Made by a program: the position numbers and the translations under genes. A stretch of DNA of 13,630 nucleotides from Balneolaceae bacterium (GTDB lineage Bacteria; Bacteroidota; Rhodothermia; Balneolales; Balneolaceae): NCBI GenBank assembly GCA_007123985.1, contig SLGA01000342.1, positions 1-13,630 of the forward strand, written 5' to 3'. This document shows, in pieces, positions 1-8,084 of this stretch (the first letter of the stretch is position 1; each line of letters starts with the position of its first letter). Under the pieces are notes generated by a model. That model saw only the letters and a list, made by a program, of their open reading frames with translations, did no database searches and was not told the origin of the DNA.

Positions 1-13
1 CTCACATCTGTAC

Positions 14-44
14 TTTTAGCAATTGCTGAATTTAGTTAAGTTTG
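14..44 (+). promoter_or_regulatory. Candidate Bacteroidota-type promoter for the M14 peptidase gene
   Basis: TAAGTTTG at 37-44 matches the Bacteroidota -7 consensus TAnnTTTG exactly. A TTTT run at 14-17 could serve as the -33 element, with a 19-nt spacer, which is in the known range. The -7 box lies 43 nt before the ATG at 87, giving a short A/T-rich leader. The alternative TTG start at 42 falls inside the -7 box, which argues against it. The -33 match is weak, so this rests mainly on the -7 box. Confidence 0.5.
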
Positions 45-86
45 AAGCCAAATTTGGGTACTAACAAGCACTATCACTATTATAAA

Positions 87-2612
87 ATGATCAAAAAGGC
101 CAGATACACAGTTACTATACTTTTCTCACTTCTTTTATCCCTTCCCGGTTTCGCTCAGCTTCAGTCGCCCGACGAATTTCTGGGTTATGAACTCGGTGAG
201 CGTTGGACTCTCCATCACCAGGTATTGAGCTACGTAAAGCATGTAGCGGAGGAATCGGATTATGTAACGATTCACCATTACGGGGAAACCAACCAGCATC
301 GCGAATTGGTTTATCTGGTCATTACCAGCCCCGAAAATCATGAAAATATTGAAGAAATTCGCCTGAACAACCTTCGGCTTACCGGTCTTGAAGAGGGCAG
401 CACAACGGACAATCTGAAGGGAATTGTCTGGCTCAGTTACAACATCCACGGCAACGAAACATCGAGTAGTGAAGCGGCCATGAGAACTCTTCATGAGATT
501 GTTCGCCCCGACAGCCGCGAACCAAAACAGTGGCTCGAAAATACAGCGGTTATTATGGATCCCATGCTGAATCCCGATGGCCGCGACCGCTATGTAAATT
601 GGTTCAGTAATATGCTTGGTGTTGAGGTAAATCCCACATTTGATGCCCGTGAGCATCATGAACCCTGGCCGGGCGGGCGTTCAAACCACTATCTTTTTGA
701 TCTGAACCGCGACTGGGCATGGCAGGTGCAGAAAGAATCGCAACTGCGGTATAACATTTATAAGCAGTGGTTTCCGCACATTCACGTAGACTTTCACGAA
801 CAAAGCTACAATGCACCCTACTACTTCGCGCCTGCAGCCGAACCATTCCACATGGCTATTACCGACTGGCAGCGTGAATTTCAGACCACAATCGGGGAAA
901 ACCACATCGGGTATTTTGATGACGAGAACTGGCTCTATTTTACCCGCGAGCGCTTTGACCTTTTCTATCCAAGCTTTGGCGATACCTGGCCTACATTTCA
1001 CGGCTCTATCGGGATGACCTACGAGATGCCCGGGCACAGTCTTGCCGGCCTTGCAATTGAAACTGCTGAGGGAGATACCTTAACCCTTGCACAACGCCTG
1101 TTGCAACATCATACCACGGGCATGTCCACTGTAGAGGTTGCATCCAGATATTCGGATGAGATGATCAGCGGATTTTCCGATTTTTTTGAAACTTCCCGCA
1201 ACAACGCCCGCGGCACATATAAAACATTTGTTGTGAAAGCAGATAATCATCCGGATAAAATCTACAACCTCCTCACATTTCTCGACAATCTGCAGATCGA
1301 ATACGGAACTTCCGGTTCATCCAGATCAGCCAGCGGTTTTAACTTTACCACTGCAGAAAATGAGAGCATTCGTATTGAATCCGATGATATTCTGATTAGT
1401 GCCTATCAGCCACAGGGTAATCTTGTGCGTGTATTTTTTGAGCCGAATCCTGAACTGGCGGATTCGCTCACATATGATATTACCGCATGGGAAGCACACT
1501 ATCGGTTTGGGCTGCGGGGATATGCTCTTGAAACACGCTACAATCCGGTATCATCCATTTCTGCTGATGATTTCAGGCATGCAGAGATTTCTGCTGACGG
1601 TCGGCCTTATGCATATATTACATCCTGGAACAGTATGGATGATGCGCGTTTTCTCGCTGAAATTACCCGTGAAGGTGTGAAAAGCCGTTTCTCCCGTGTG
1701 GATTTTGAAATAGAAGGCCAAGCTTTTGATGCAGGTTCACTTGTTATCACCCGCGAAAACAATCGATTGCTTGGCGACCGGTTTGATCAAATCATTCAAA
1801 AGGCTGCAGAAAACCACCATCGCTCTGTGCATGGAGTCTCAACAGGATTCGTTACTTCAGGTTCTGATTTCGGATCCTCAAACCTGCGCTACATTGAAAG
1901 ACCACGGGTAGCCGTTTTGATCGGGGATGGTACTTCATCACTAAATGCGGGCGAAATCTGGCACTTTTTTGATCATCAGCTGGGTTACCCGGCCACTATG
2001 CTGCATACAGACTATCTGATGCGTGCCAGTCTGAACGATTATGACACCCTTGTTCTGCCTTCAGGAAATTATCGGGATATCCTCTCGGATGCTGCAATTG
2101 AAAGAATCAGTGCATGGACCCGTGATGGCGGCACACTCATCACTTTCGGGCAGGCAAACTCCCTGCTTGCCGGCAGAAATGGTTTCCAGCTACAAAGAAA
2201 AATGGCCGTTGATGAAGAGCCTTCAGCCGAAGATTTGCTTCAGCCATACGGCGACAGCGCCCGCAGAGCTGCAAGCAGCCGAACACCCGGCTCCATTTTC
2301 AGGGTAACCCTTGATACTACACACCCTCTCGCCTATGGCCTGGATTCTGAATATTTCTCACTTAAAACAGATGCATCAGCCTATAACTACCTCGATTCCG
2401 GCTGGAATGTAGGCACTTCTCGAGGCAATGCCCATATCAGTGGGTTTGCAGGACATGAAGCACAAAATCTGCTGCAAGACACACTCAATTTTGGGGTGCA
2501 GCAGCACGGCTCCGGCCGGGTTGTTTACCTGGTTGACAATCCCCTTTTCAGAGGCTTCTGGGAAAATGGCAAACTGTTGATGGCCAACGCTGTGTTCTTT
2601 GTAGGCAACTAA
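87..2612 (+). CDS. Secreted M14-family zinc carboxypeptidase-like protein with C-terminal GATase-like domain
   Basis: An 841-residue exported peptidase of the M14 (carboxypeptidase A-like) fold, expected to remove C-terminal residues from peptides outside the cytoplasm. The start at 87 gives a clean signal peptide: basic MIKKAR, a hydrophobic core, and cleavage near GFAQ (residue ~24). The frame is open back to a TTG at 42, but that lies in the promoter and would bury the signal. The M14 active site looks complete. Zinc ligands are H121 and E124 in HGNE and H237 in DFHE. Substrate-binding residues are NPDGR (162-166) and NRDW (207-210). The general base is E313 in TYEMPG. From about residue 605 to 710 an alternating beta/alpha segment (RVAVLIGDG, then TLVLPSG and GGTLITFG) resembles a class I glutamine amidotransferase/DJ-1-like fold. 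It is probably a non-catalytic accessory domain, because I see no obvious nucleophilic cysteine. The substrate is unknown. The gene appears monocistronic and ends before a hairpin terminator. Confidence 0.9.
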   Translation: MIKKARYTVTILFSLLLSLPGFAQLQSPDEFLGYELGERWTLHHQVLSYVKHVAEESDYVTIHHYGETNQHRELVYLVITSPENHENIEEIRLNNLRLTGLEEGSTTDNLKGIVWLSYNIHGNETSSSEAAMRTLHEIVRPDSREPKQWLENTAVIMDPMLNPDGRDRYVNWFSNMLGVEVNPTFDAREHHEPWPGGRSNHYLFDLNRDWAWQVQKESQLRYNIYKQWFPHIHVDFHEQSYNAPYYFAPAAEPFHMAITDWQREFQTTIGENHIGYFDDENWLYFTRERFDLFYPSFGDTWPTFHGSIGMTYEMPGHSLAGLAIETAEGDTLTLAQRLLQHHTTGMSTVEVASRYSDEMISGFSDFFETSRNNARGTYKTFVVKADNHPDKIYNLLTFLDNLQIEYGTSGSSRSASGFNFTTAENESIRIESDDILISAYQPQGNLVRVFFEPNPELADSLTYDITAWEAHYRFGLRGYALETRYNPVSSISADDFRHAEISADGRPYAYITSWNSMDDARFLAEITREGVKSRFSRVDFEIEGQAFDAGSLVITRENNRLLGDRFDQIIQKAAENHHRSVHGVSTGFVTSGSDFGSSNLRYIERPRVAVLIGDGTSSLNAGEIWHFFDHQLGYPATMLHTDYLMRASLNDYDTLVLPSGNYRDILSDAAIERISAWTRDGGTLITFGQANSLLAGRNGFQLQRKMAVDEEPSAEDLLQPYGDSARRAASSRTPGSIFRVTLDTTHPLAYGLDSEYFSLKTDASAYNYLDSGWNVGTSRGNAHISGFAGHEAQNLLQDTLNFGVQQHGSGRVVYLVDNPLFRGFWENGKLLMANAVFFVGN

Positions 2613-2641
2613 TCTTCCTCTATTCGAGGGATCTATTTAAA

Positions 2642-2676
2642 AAAAATGGCGCAAGCGTGCTGCTTGTGCCATTTTT
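2642..2676. terminator. Hairpin terminator shared by convergent genes
   Basis: Arms at 2642-2656 and 2662-2676 form a 15-bp stem around a 5-nt loop. The only irregular position is 2651/2667, a G-U wobble in + strand RNA and a C/A mismatch in - strand RNA. The stem ends in an A tract on one side and a T tract on the other. Read on +, the stem runs into TTTTT. Read on -, it is followed by a longer U run from the A tract at about 2639-2646. It lies between the M14 peptidase stop (2612) and the helicase stop (2713), so it can end both transcripts. Confidence 0.82.
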
Positions 2677-2712
2677 GAAAAAAGCTAAAGTTCGTATCAG
2701 CTAATAATATTT

Positions 2713-3999
2713 CTACTCAACCTTCATTTTGAAAAGTGCTGCAGCAATTTCAATTGGGGTGAAGTCACCTTCAGCGAGCGGTTCAAGCTGTTCGATATAC
2801 TCTCGTAAACCACCGGCGTTCAGTGTATCTACAAGCTCTTCAATGTGTTTATCCATTTTTGAGAGCTGTACTTCCCTTACTGATGGCATCGGCAACGGTT
2901 GTAATCGGGTTCGTATAATCTTTTCGATAAACCGGATTCGTTTTCTTCCCCGGCCGGATGAAAAGGTAATAGCCATTCCTGAGCGTCCGGCGCGTCCGGT
3001 TCGCCCGATTCGGTGTACATAATACTCCGGGTCCTGGGGGATATCGTAGTTAAATACCACATCCACATTTTCCACGTCCAGACCGCGCGCTGCCACATCT
3101 GTTGCTACCAGCATCTCTATCTGGCCGCTTCTGAATTTATTCATAACTTTATCACGCACATTCTGGTTCATATCACCATGAAGGGCATCAGCAGAATAAC
3201 CACGTGATTGCAGCTCTTGTACAAGGTTATCACACATTCTTTTTGTATTACAAAAGATCAGAGCAAGTTTAAAATTGCCCATATCCATAACCCGGGAAAC
3301 CGCCTCCGTTCGCACCGAATCCCGAACTTCCATTACAAACTGATCGATTCCGGCTGCTGTTTCGGTTTTTCCTTCAATTTTAATCATCTCAGGATCTTCC
3401 ATCCAGCGATTCATAATTTGGCGAATGGTTTTTGGAACAGTGGCAGAAAACATAACCGTTTGGGATTTTCCATGGCTATAGCTTAAAATCTGCTCCAGAT
3501 CTTCGCGAAAACCCATGTTGAGCATTTCATCGGCTTCATCTAATACCACAAGTTTCAGCGCACCCAGTTTGAGTGTTCCGCGTTTCAGGTGATCAATCAC
3601 CCGTCCCGGTGTGCCTACAACTATCTGTGCACCTTTTTTCAGCTGATTTAGCTGCCGCCCGATGGGCTGTCCGCCATAAACTGGAACTGTAAATACGCCG
3701 TTGGTAAATTTTGCAAGTTTTATAAGCTCACCGGTTACCTGTATAGCGAGCTCGCGCGTAGGGCATAAAATCAGCACGCTTGGAGTTTTAGAGCCTTTAT
3801 CAGCCATTTGAATGGCGGGGATTCCAAATGCAGCCGTTTTACCGGTGCCGGTTTGGGCGTGACCTACCAGGTCATTCCCCGATAAAATTGCGGGTATGGT
3901 TTTGGCTTGTATGGATGTTGGTGCTTCAAAGCCCATTTCATCAACGGCTTTGAGGATTTCAGGCTGTATTCCCAGCTCTGAGAAAGAGATAATATTCAT
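2713..3999 (-). CDS. DEAD-box ATP-dependent RNA helicase (DeaD/CsdA-like core)
   Basis: A 428-residue ATP-dependent RNA helicase that unwinds short RNA duplexes, as in ribosome assembly, mRNA turnover and cold adaptation. All core motifs are visible: Q motif (F6 to Q31), motif I AQTGTGKT (48-55), Ia PTRELA (80-85), GG (109-110), Ib TPGR (130-133), II DEAD (154-157), III SAT (185-187), IV LIFCNTK (247-253), V ATDVAARGLD (299-308) and VI HRIGRTGR (329-336). The C-terminal segment ending AEGDFTPIEIAAALFKM aligns by eye with the region just after the core in E. coli DeaD (about 629 residues). There the family continues into a basic RNA-binding extension, whereas here the protein stops with TAG at KVE, so it is core-only. 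No remnant of the extension follows, and the terminator lies close behind. The ATG at 3999 gives a normal N-terminus; no Shine-Dalgarno is seen. The exact subfamily (DeaD or RhlE-like) is inference. Confidence 0.93.
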   Translation of the reverse strand: MNIISFSELGIQPEILKAVDEMGFEAPTSIQAKTIPAILSGNDLVGHAQTGTGKTAAFGIPAIQMADKGSKTPSVLILCPTRELAIQVTGELIKLAKFTNGVFTVPVYGGQPIGRQLNQLKKGAQIVVGTPGRVIDHLKRGTLKLGALKLVVLDEADEMLNMGFREDLEQILSYSHGKSQTVMFSATVPKTIRQIMNRWMEDPEMIKIEGKTETAAGIDQFVMEVRDSVRTEAVSRVMDMGNFKLALIFCNTKRMCDNLVQELQSRGYSADALHGDMNQNVRDKVMNKFRSGQIEMLVATDVAARGLDVENVDVVFNYDIPQDPEYYVHRIGRTGRAGRSGMAITFSSGRGRKRIRFIEKIIRTRLQPLPMPSVREVQLSKMDKHIEELVDTLNAGGLREYIEQLEPLAEGDFTPIEIAAALFKMKVE

Positions 4000-4335
4000 T
4001 TGTAATCTATAATATTGATTGGCACGGCATAAGTACGCTCTTTTGCAGCAACCATAGTTTCTAATTGTGGTTCAACCGGCGCAATTCTTCGCTCTTTTTT
4101 TATTGCAAATCGAAGGTTCTCTCCCGGCTAAAGTGCGTTTTGAAGTAACAATCAGAACAAGATGAGCTCAAAAAGTGTATCAGAAAACGAATCAGACAGG
4201 GTATTGTTGAACAACGTTGAACGAAAGGTACGGATTCCAATCGGATTCTCTGAAATTATTTTACCAGCAGTTGTTGTTCAAGCTTACCGAACATGTCATC
4301 ATAAAGATGAACCCGTGTTTAATTTTCAGAGTTTG
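4000..4335. other. Long divergent intergenic region between the helicase and ispH genes
   Basis: About 340 nt separate the divergent helicase and ispH starts, with no convincing gene. It should hold the helicase promoter, but no exact TAnnTTTG box was found on the - strand. The best is TACTTATG near 4031-4038 (read on -), one mismatch from consensus, with no good -33 partner. The length leaves room for a long helicase leader. Cold-shock DEAD-box helicase mRNAs are known to carry such leaders in other bacteria, but no specific element is visible here. Confidence 0.4.
4207..4281. repeat. 9-bp inverted repeat upstream of ispH
   Basis: TTGAACAAC at 4207-4215 is the exact reverse complement of GTTGTTCAA at 4273-4281, with 57 nt between the arms. 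A further partial copy, GTTGAACG, follows the left arm at 4216-4223. It lies just upstream of the ispH -7 element and could be an operator pair or a weak RNA stem. A 9-bp match in A/T-rich DNA can also arise by chance. Confidence 0.25.
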
Positions 4336-4343
4336 TATCTTTG
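4336..4343 (+). promoter_or_regulatory. ispH: Candidate -7 promoter element for ispH
   Basis: TATCTTTG matches the Bacteroidota -7 consensus TAnnTTTG exactly and ends 25 nt before the ispH ATG at 4369. The implied leader is very short and A-rich (GAGAAAAATC and onward) with no Shine-Dalgarno, which fits Bacteroidota practice. The -33 region around 4311-4318 has only a poor match, so the call rests on the -7 box and its position. Confidence 0.5.
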
Positions 4344-4368
4344 ATGGTGAGAAAAATCAAAATAAATT

Positions 4369-5625
4369 ATGGCCCGCAAAAAGTTTGAAATTCCGGCGAT
4401 GTATAAATCGCCAATCATAAAAAATGTAAAAGAGGCAAATGCAGTAACCGATCCGCGTAAAAAAGATCTTGAGCCCACATTGCTCGAGTTTGGCCCGGTC
4501 TCTTTTCTGATTCCCCGCCATTTCGGATTTTGCTACGGCGTGGAAAACGCCATCGATATTGCCTACCGCACGGTTGAAAATAATCCCGGTAAAAAGATCT
4601 ATCTGCTAAGTGAGATGATTCACAATCCAACCGTGAACGAAGATTTGCAAAATAAGGGTGTGCAGTTCCTGTTTGATACTGATGGAACTGTTCGAATACC
4701 CATCACCTCGCTTACTTCGGACGATGTTGTGATTGTGCCCGCTTTTGGAACCACGCTCGACATTCAGGAAAAATTGCAGGCCCGGGGTATCGACCCCTAT
4801 CAATACAACACCACATGCCCTTTTGTGGAAAAGGTCTGGAAACGCGGCAATCAGCTTGGTAAAAAAGGATACAGCCTGGTGATTCACGGCAAGCACCAAC
4901 ACGAAGAAACCCGCGCCACGTTTTCGCACAGTGCTAACCACTCTCCGGTTGTTGTGGTACTAAACCCTGACGAAGCCCAAATTCTTGCTGATATTCTTAC
5001 AGAAAAACGTCCGCTTGATGATTTTGACACCTATTTCGGCCATAAATGCACGGAAGACTTCAATCCGCTCAAAGATCTGGAGTTTTTTGGTGTTATTAAT
5101 CAAACTACTATGCTTGCTACCGAAACGCAGGAAGTGATGGATATTCTGAAACAGGCCGCAGCTGAACGTTTCGGTGAAAAAGAGGTGCTCAATCATTTTG
5201 CGGATACCTCTGATACGCTTTGCTACGCCACAAACGAGAATCAATCCGCCACGTATGCACTTGCAGATGCCAATCCGGATATAGCAATTGTTGTAGGTGG
5301 TTATAATTCATCCAATACCATGCACCTGGTGGAAATCCTGGAGCATCACTGTCCTACGTTTCATATTCGTGATGCGGGGGAGTTCGATTCGCCTGCAGAA
5401 ATTCAGCACTTTAACCAGTGGGAAAAAGAGATACTCACAACGAAGAACTGGATACCCGTTGAAAAAAAGGATCTTAAAATCGCGCTAACGTCTGGCGCGT
5501 CTTGTCCCGATGTGCTTGTAGATGAAGTGTTGCTGAAAATTCTGGAATTCTACCCTGGTGCCAAAGAGGTAGAAAAGGTAATCAGACCCTTTGAAAAAAC
5601 CGCGGCTGAAGCTGAACAGAATTAA
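4369..5625 (+). CDS. ispH: 4-hydroxy-3-methylbut-2-enyl diphosphate reductase (long, plant/cyanobacteria-like form)
   Basis: This enzyme catalyses the last step of the MEP isoprenoid pathway, reducing HMBPP to IPP and DMAPP with a 4Fe-4S cluster. The three cluster cysteines are visible: C55 (GFCYGVENA), C150 (TTCPFV) and C285 (LCYATNENQ). Substrate residues include H85 (EMIHNPTVN), H178-E179-E180 (HGKHQHEET), T246/T247 (NQTTML) and S314 to N316 (GYNSSNTMHL), followed by TSGASCPD near the C-terminus. At 418 residues it is about 100 longer than E. coli IspH (316). It carries a longer N-terminus and the HEET and QTTML-x-TE signatures typical of plant and cyanobacterial enzymes. The ATG at 4369 follows a promoter-like box and gives a lysine-rich N-terminus. 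Its TAA overlaps the stop of the convergent ybbR-like gene by 4 nt, so no terminator separates them. It appears to be transcribed alone. Confidence 0.95.
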   Translation: MARKKFEIPAMYKSPIIKNVKEANAVTDPRKKDLEPTLLEFGPVSFLIPRHFGFCYGVENAIDIAYRTVENNPGKKIYLLSEMIHNPTVNEDLQNKGVQFLFDTDGTVRIPITSLTSDDVVIVPAFGTTLDIQEKLQARGIDPYQYNTTCPFVEKVWKRGNQLGKKGYSLVIHGKHQHEETRATFSHSANHSPVVVVLNPDEAQILADILTEKRPLDDFDTYFGHKCTEDFNPLKDLEFFGVINQTTMLATETQEVMDILKQAAAERFGEKEVLNHFADTSDTLCYATNENQSATYALADANPDIAIVVGGYNSSNTMHLVEILEHHCPTFHIRDAGEFDSPAEIQHFNQWEKEILTTKNWIPVEKKDLKIALTSGASCPDVLVDEVLLKILEFYPGAKEVEKVIRPFEKTAAEAEQN

Positions 5626-6629
5626 TCCTGCACCACCCTGAAATAGGAAACGCGTGGTGGCTGGAAACTTCGGAGCCGAACAATAAAATCCGTTTCAGCA
5701 ACTTCAACCCGGGGTGTAACTCGTCCTGAATCATCACCTTCTATATCATCATAATCAACAAATGCCTGGAAAGGGCGCGTACCTTCTACCCGCGAATAAT
5801 GATCAAGAGGAACATCAAACCGAACGGTTATTGTGGAGGGATTGTAGGTTACAGCGCGCCCGCTTGGCAAATTTCTTGTACGGATGGGCACACGCATTTC
5901 CGCCTCTGTAAATTCTGCAATTTTAAGAGAAACTTTTGCCGTTACCGGCGAAACAGACACTCCCTGAGAACCGTCTTGTATTCTCACATCTGTTTCTATA
6001 CTTCGGTTTAAACCACTCATCTCAACTTCCTCGGTTTCCCACTCAGAAATCTCTGCCAAAGCCGATTCCGGGCCGGTTAGTGTAACACTATCCGGTGTAA
6101 TAACCGGATCGCTGATAAAGCCAAACTGATCACGCAGATTTACATTGACTCTGCTCACAAGGGGAACCCTTTTGGTAGCTTTTCGTTCTGTTTCAATAAC
6201 AAGCTGTGCAGGTTCAACCTGCAGAACGTTTAAATCGGAAAACGCACTTACCTGATTCCGGATCTGCTCGGTTAGATTTATCTGCTGTGCTTCTGCATTA
6301 ATTAGCACCCGTGGCGGGTTACTGTAAACTGTTATCAGCTTCCACCCTTCTCCGCTAATATTAACCGAGGCAGCAGATGGCACTTCGTTGCTGATGGTGA
6401 GTTCTGAGGGCAGGTTTGTGAGCTGCAGGGGCACCTGAATGGTGATATTAAAATCACGGCTTAAATTTACAATAAACCAGAGCGACAGGGCAATGATCGT
6501 GGCAATGGTAAACGCAATCACTTTTTCGCGACTCTGAAACGTACCGGAATCTGTCTCTTCCGTACGTGCAAACCCATTGCCTGAAAAGAAGTTTTTGAAT
6601 CGCTCTGATATGAATCGTAAAAATTTCAT
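5622..6629 (-). CDS. YbbR/CdaR-like membrane-anchored protein
   Basis: A 335-residue protein with a short cytoplasmic N-terminus, one membrane segment at about residues 37-55 (VIAFTIATIIALSLWFIV), and an extracytoplasmic remainder made of repeated beta-rich YbbR-type units. Unit cues include VPLQLTNLP, VPLVSRVNV with PDSVTLTGPESAL, and VPIRTRNLP; the P-x-x-VTLTGPES turn is characteristic. In Firmicutes the homologue CdaR binds and regulates the diadenylate cyclase CdaA, but no cdaA lies nearby, so that role is not implied. It is the last gene of the eno-led cluster, 26 nt after dciA, and its TAA shares TTAA (5622-5625) with the ispH stop on the other strand. Family assignment is good; function is unknown. 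Confidence 0.82.
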   Translation of the reverse strand: MKFLRFISERFKNFFSGNGFARTEETDSGTFQSREKVIAFTIATIIALSLWFIVNLSRDFNITIQVPLQLTNLPSELTISNEVPSAASVNISGEGWKLITVYSNPPRVLINAEAQQINLTEQIRNQVSAFSDLNVLQVEPAQLVIETERKATKRVPLVSRVNVNLRDQFGFISDPVITPDSVTLTGPESALAEISEWETEEVEMSGLNRSIETDVRIQDGSQGVSVSPVTAKVSLKIAEFTEAEMRVPIRTRNLPSGRAVTYNPSTITVRFDVPLDHYSRVEGTRPFQAFVDYDDIEGDDSGRVTPRVEVAETDFIVRLRSFQPPRVSYFRVVQD

Positions 6630-6655
6630 GATAGTCGAAAATACATATTATCTGA

Positions 6656-6952
6656 TCATGTTCGTACAACTATTTCTTTAACTACTTTAGATTCAACCTT
6701 TTCGTTAAGGCGCTTAGCTATAGAATAACGATTTGCGTGCAGCTCAAACCGCCATGCTTCGGTTGATACAGTTACAATGAGCTTGTTGCCCTCAAATTTC
6801 AGGCTTTTTGTGATGGAGTTGATCTGTTCACCCACAACTTCCGGCCATTGGTAAAGTACCATCCCCCTTTTCAGCTCGGTTTGTTGCGGAATTTTTTTCA
6901 TAAACTCCTTCAGGAGCTGGTTCATTGGTTTTGGTGCTCGTCCGAATGCCAT
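6656..6952 (-). CDS. dciA: DciA/DUF721 replicative helicase-loading protein
   Basis: A 98-residue protein of the DciA (DUF721) family, the ancestral bacterial loader or operator of the replicative helicase DnaB. The family signature is visible: a W36-P-x-V-V-G41 block (YQWPEVVGEQI), then a beta segment (KFEGNKLIVTVSTEAWRFEL) and a C-terminal helix with NRYSIAKRLNE. It consists of the compact domain alone, without the long disordered tail of many proteobacterial members. The ATG is 1 nt after the recF stop, so translation is probably coupled. DciA beside recF is a common bacterial arrangement near replication genes, which supports the call. Its TGA is 26 nt before the ybbR-like ATG. Confidence 0.9.
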   Translation of the reverse strand: MAFGRAPKPMNQLLKEFMKKIPQQTELKRGMVLYQWPEVVGEQINSITKSLKFEGNKLIVTVSTEAWRFELHANRYSIAKRLNEKVESKVVKEIVVRT

Positions 6953-6953
6953 G

Positions 6954-8084
6954 CTATAACTTTTTGGTTACTATTCCTGATGATACGGTAAACCATGAAT
7001 TTTCATGGCTTTCTCGAAAAAGGAGCTCATCAAAAGGCCTTTCCGATGCAGATGTAATAAACGTTTGACCCGGATGTTTCGTGAGTGTTTCCGTAATAAT
7101 ATCTGTTTTTTGCTGATCGAGATTTCCAAACAGATCATCCAGAAGCATAATGGGGCGGTCATCCAGCTGATCGGTATAGTAAAAAAGCTGTGCCATTTTT
7201 AGCGCCATCGAAAAAAGTCTGTGCTGACCCTGCGATCCGTAATTTCTAAGCTCGGCACCATCCAGATAAAACACTACTTCATCGCGGTGCGGGCCAATCA
7301 TAGTCTGCTCCCGTTCAGCTTCTTTATCAAAATGATCCCGGATCTGTTTTTCAAATTCACCTCGTATTTCATCAAATGTTTGCAGGCCAGGTGCTATGGT
7401 TTGGTAAACAAGTGATGGTTGAATATCAAGCCCGGTGATAAACTGATACTGTGTAAGCAGATACGTTTTGAATTTTTCCAGAATTTCTGCCCGCTTTTCA
7501 ATGATCTTTGAACCGGTATTTATAAGTTGTATATCCCATGGCTCAAGATAGGTTCGCAGCAAACTAAGTGGCCCGTTATGCTCTTGAAGTAATTTATTTC
7601 GCTGTTTTCTTATTTTTCGATACTCAATAAGGTTTCGCAGATATGCCGGTGAAATCTGGCTGATCATGCTATCGAGAAAGGTTCTGCGTTCAACGGGACC
7701 TTCACTTGTCAGTTTCAGGTCCTCGGGGCTAAGTACCACCACAGGCACTCTGCCAATCAGGTCGGAAAATCGATCGAGGGGACTGTCGTTCACAAAGATC
7801 TTTTTTCCTTCCCCACGGGAATAGCTGCAGCTTATTTTGAAACATTCTCTGATTTCACCCTCAAAATGTCCGTGAATCATAAAGTATTTGCTGTTGTGAT
7901 TTACAACATACCGATCGCTGGAGGCAACAAAACTGCGTGACATACACAAATAGTGGATCGCATCAATCAAACTGGTTTTTCCGGATCCGTTTGGCCCTGT
8001 TATAAGGTTAAGATGTGGAGAAAAATCTACATTTGTTTTTTCATGATTTCGATATCCATCTAATGCAAGAGTCTGAATTTTCAT
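6954..8084 (-). CDS. recF: DNA replication and repair protein RecF
   Basis: A 376-residue SMC-like ATPase that binds single-strand/double-strand DNA junctions and, with RecO and RecR, loads RecA at gaps. Visible motifs are Walker A GPNGSGKT (residues 30-37), the ABC signature region YGSQGQHR, and Walker B with the D-loop in IMLLDDLFGNLD. Length matches the family (about 360-375). The frame is open upstream to 8129, but the ATG at 8084 is preferred: it yields the canonical RecF start MKIQTLALDGYRNH, and it overlaps the upstream SGNH stop as ATGA, a typical coupled junction. The gene ends with TAG, 1 nt before dciA. There is no dnaA, dnaN or gyrB beside it in this window, unlike the classic origin-proximal recF locus. 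Confidence 0.95.
   Translation of the reverse strand: MKIQTLALDGYRNHEKTNVDFSPHLNLITGPNGSGKTSLIDAIHYLCMSRSFVASSDRYVVNHNSKYFMIHGHFEGEIRECFKISCSYSRGEGKKIFVNDSPLDRFSDLIGRVPVVVLSPEDLKLTSEGPVERRTFLDSMISQISPAYLRNLIEYRKIRKQRNKLLQEHNGPLSLLRTYLEPWDIQLINTGSKIIEKRAEILEKFKTYLLTQYQFITGLDIQPSLVYQTIAPGLQTFDEIRGEFEKQIRDHFDKEAEREQTMIGPHRDEVVFYLDGAELRNYGSQGQHRLFSMALKMAQLFYYTDQLDDRPIMLLDDLFGNLDQQKTDIITETLTKHPGQTFITSASERPFDELLFRESHENSWFTVSSGIVTKKL

Noticed and set aside
4162..4344. 60-codon open frame (MSSKSVSENES...) and an overlapping 67-codon frame at 4217-4420 upstream of ispH
   Set aside because: Neither has a ribosome-binding site or recognisable family. The first ends inside the ispH -7 box and the second runs into the ispH coding region in another frame. 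Both fit chance open frames.
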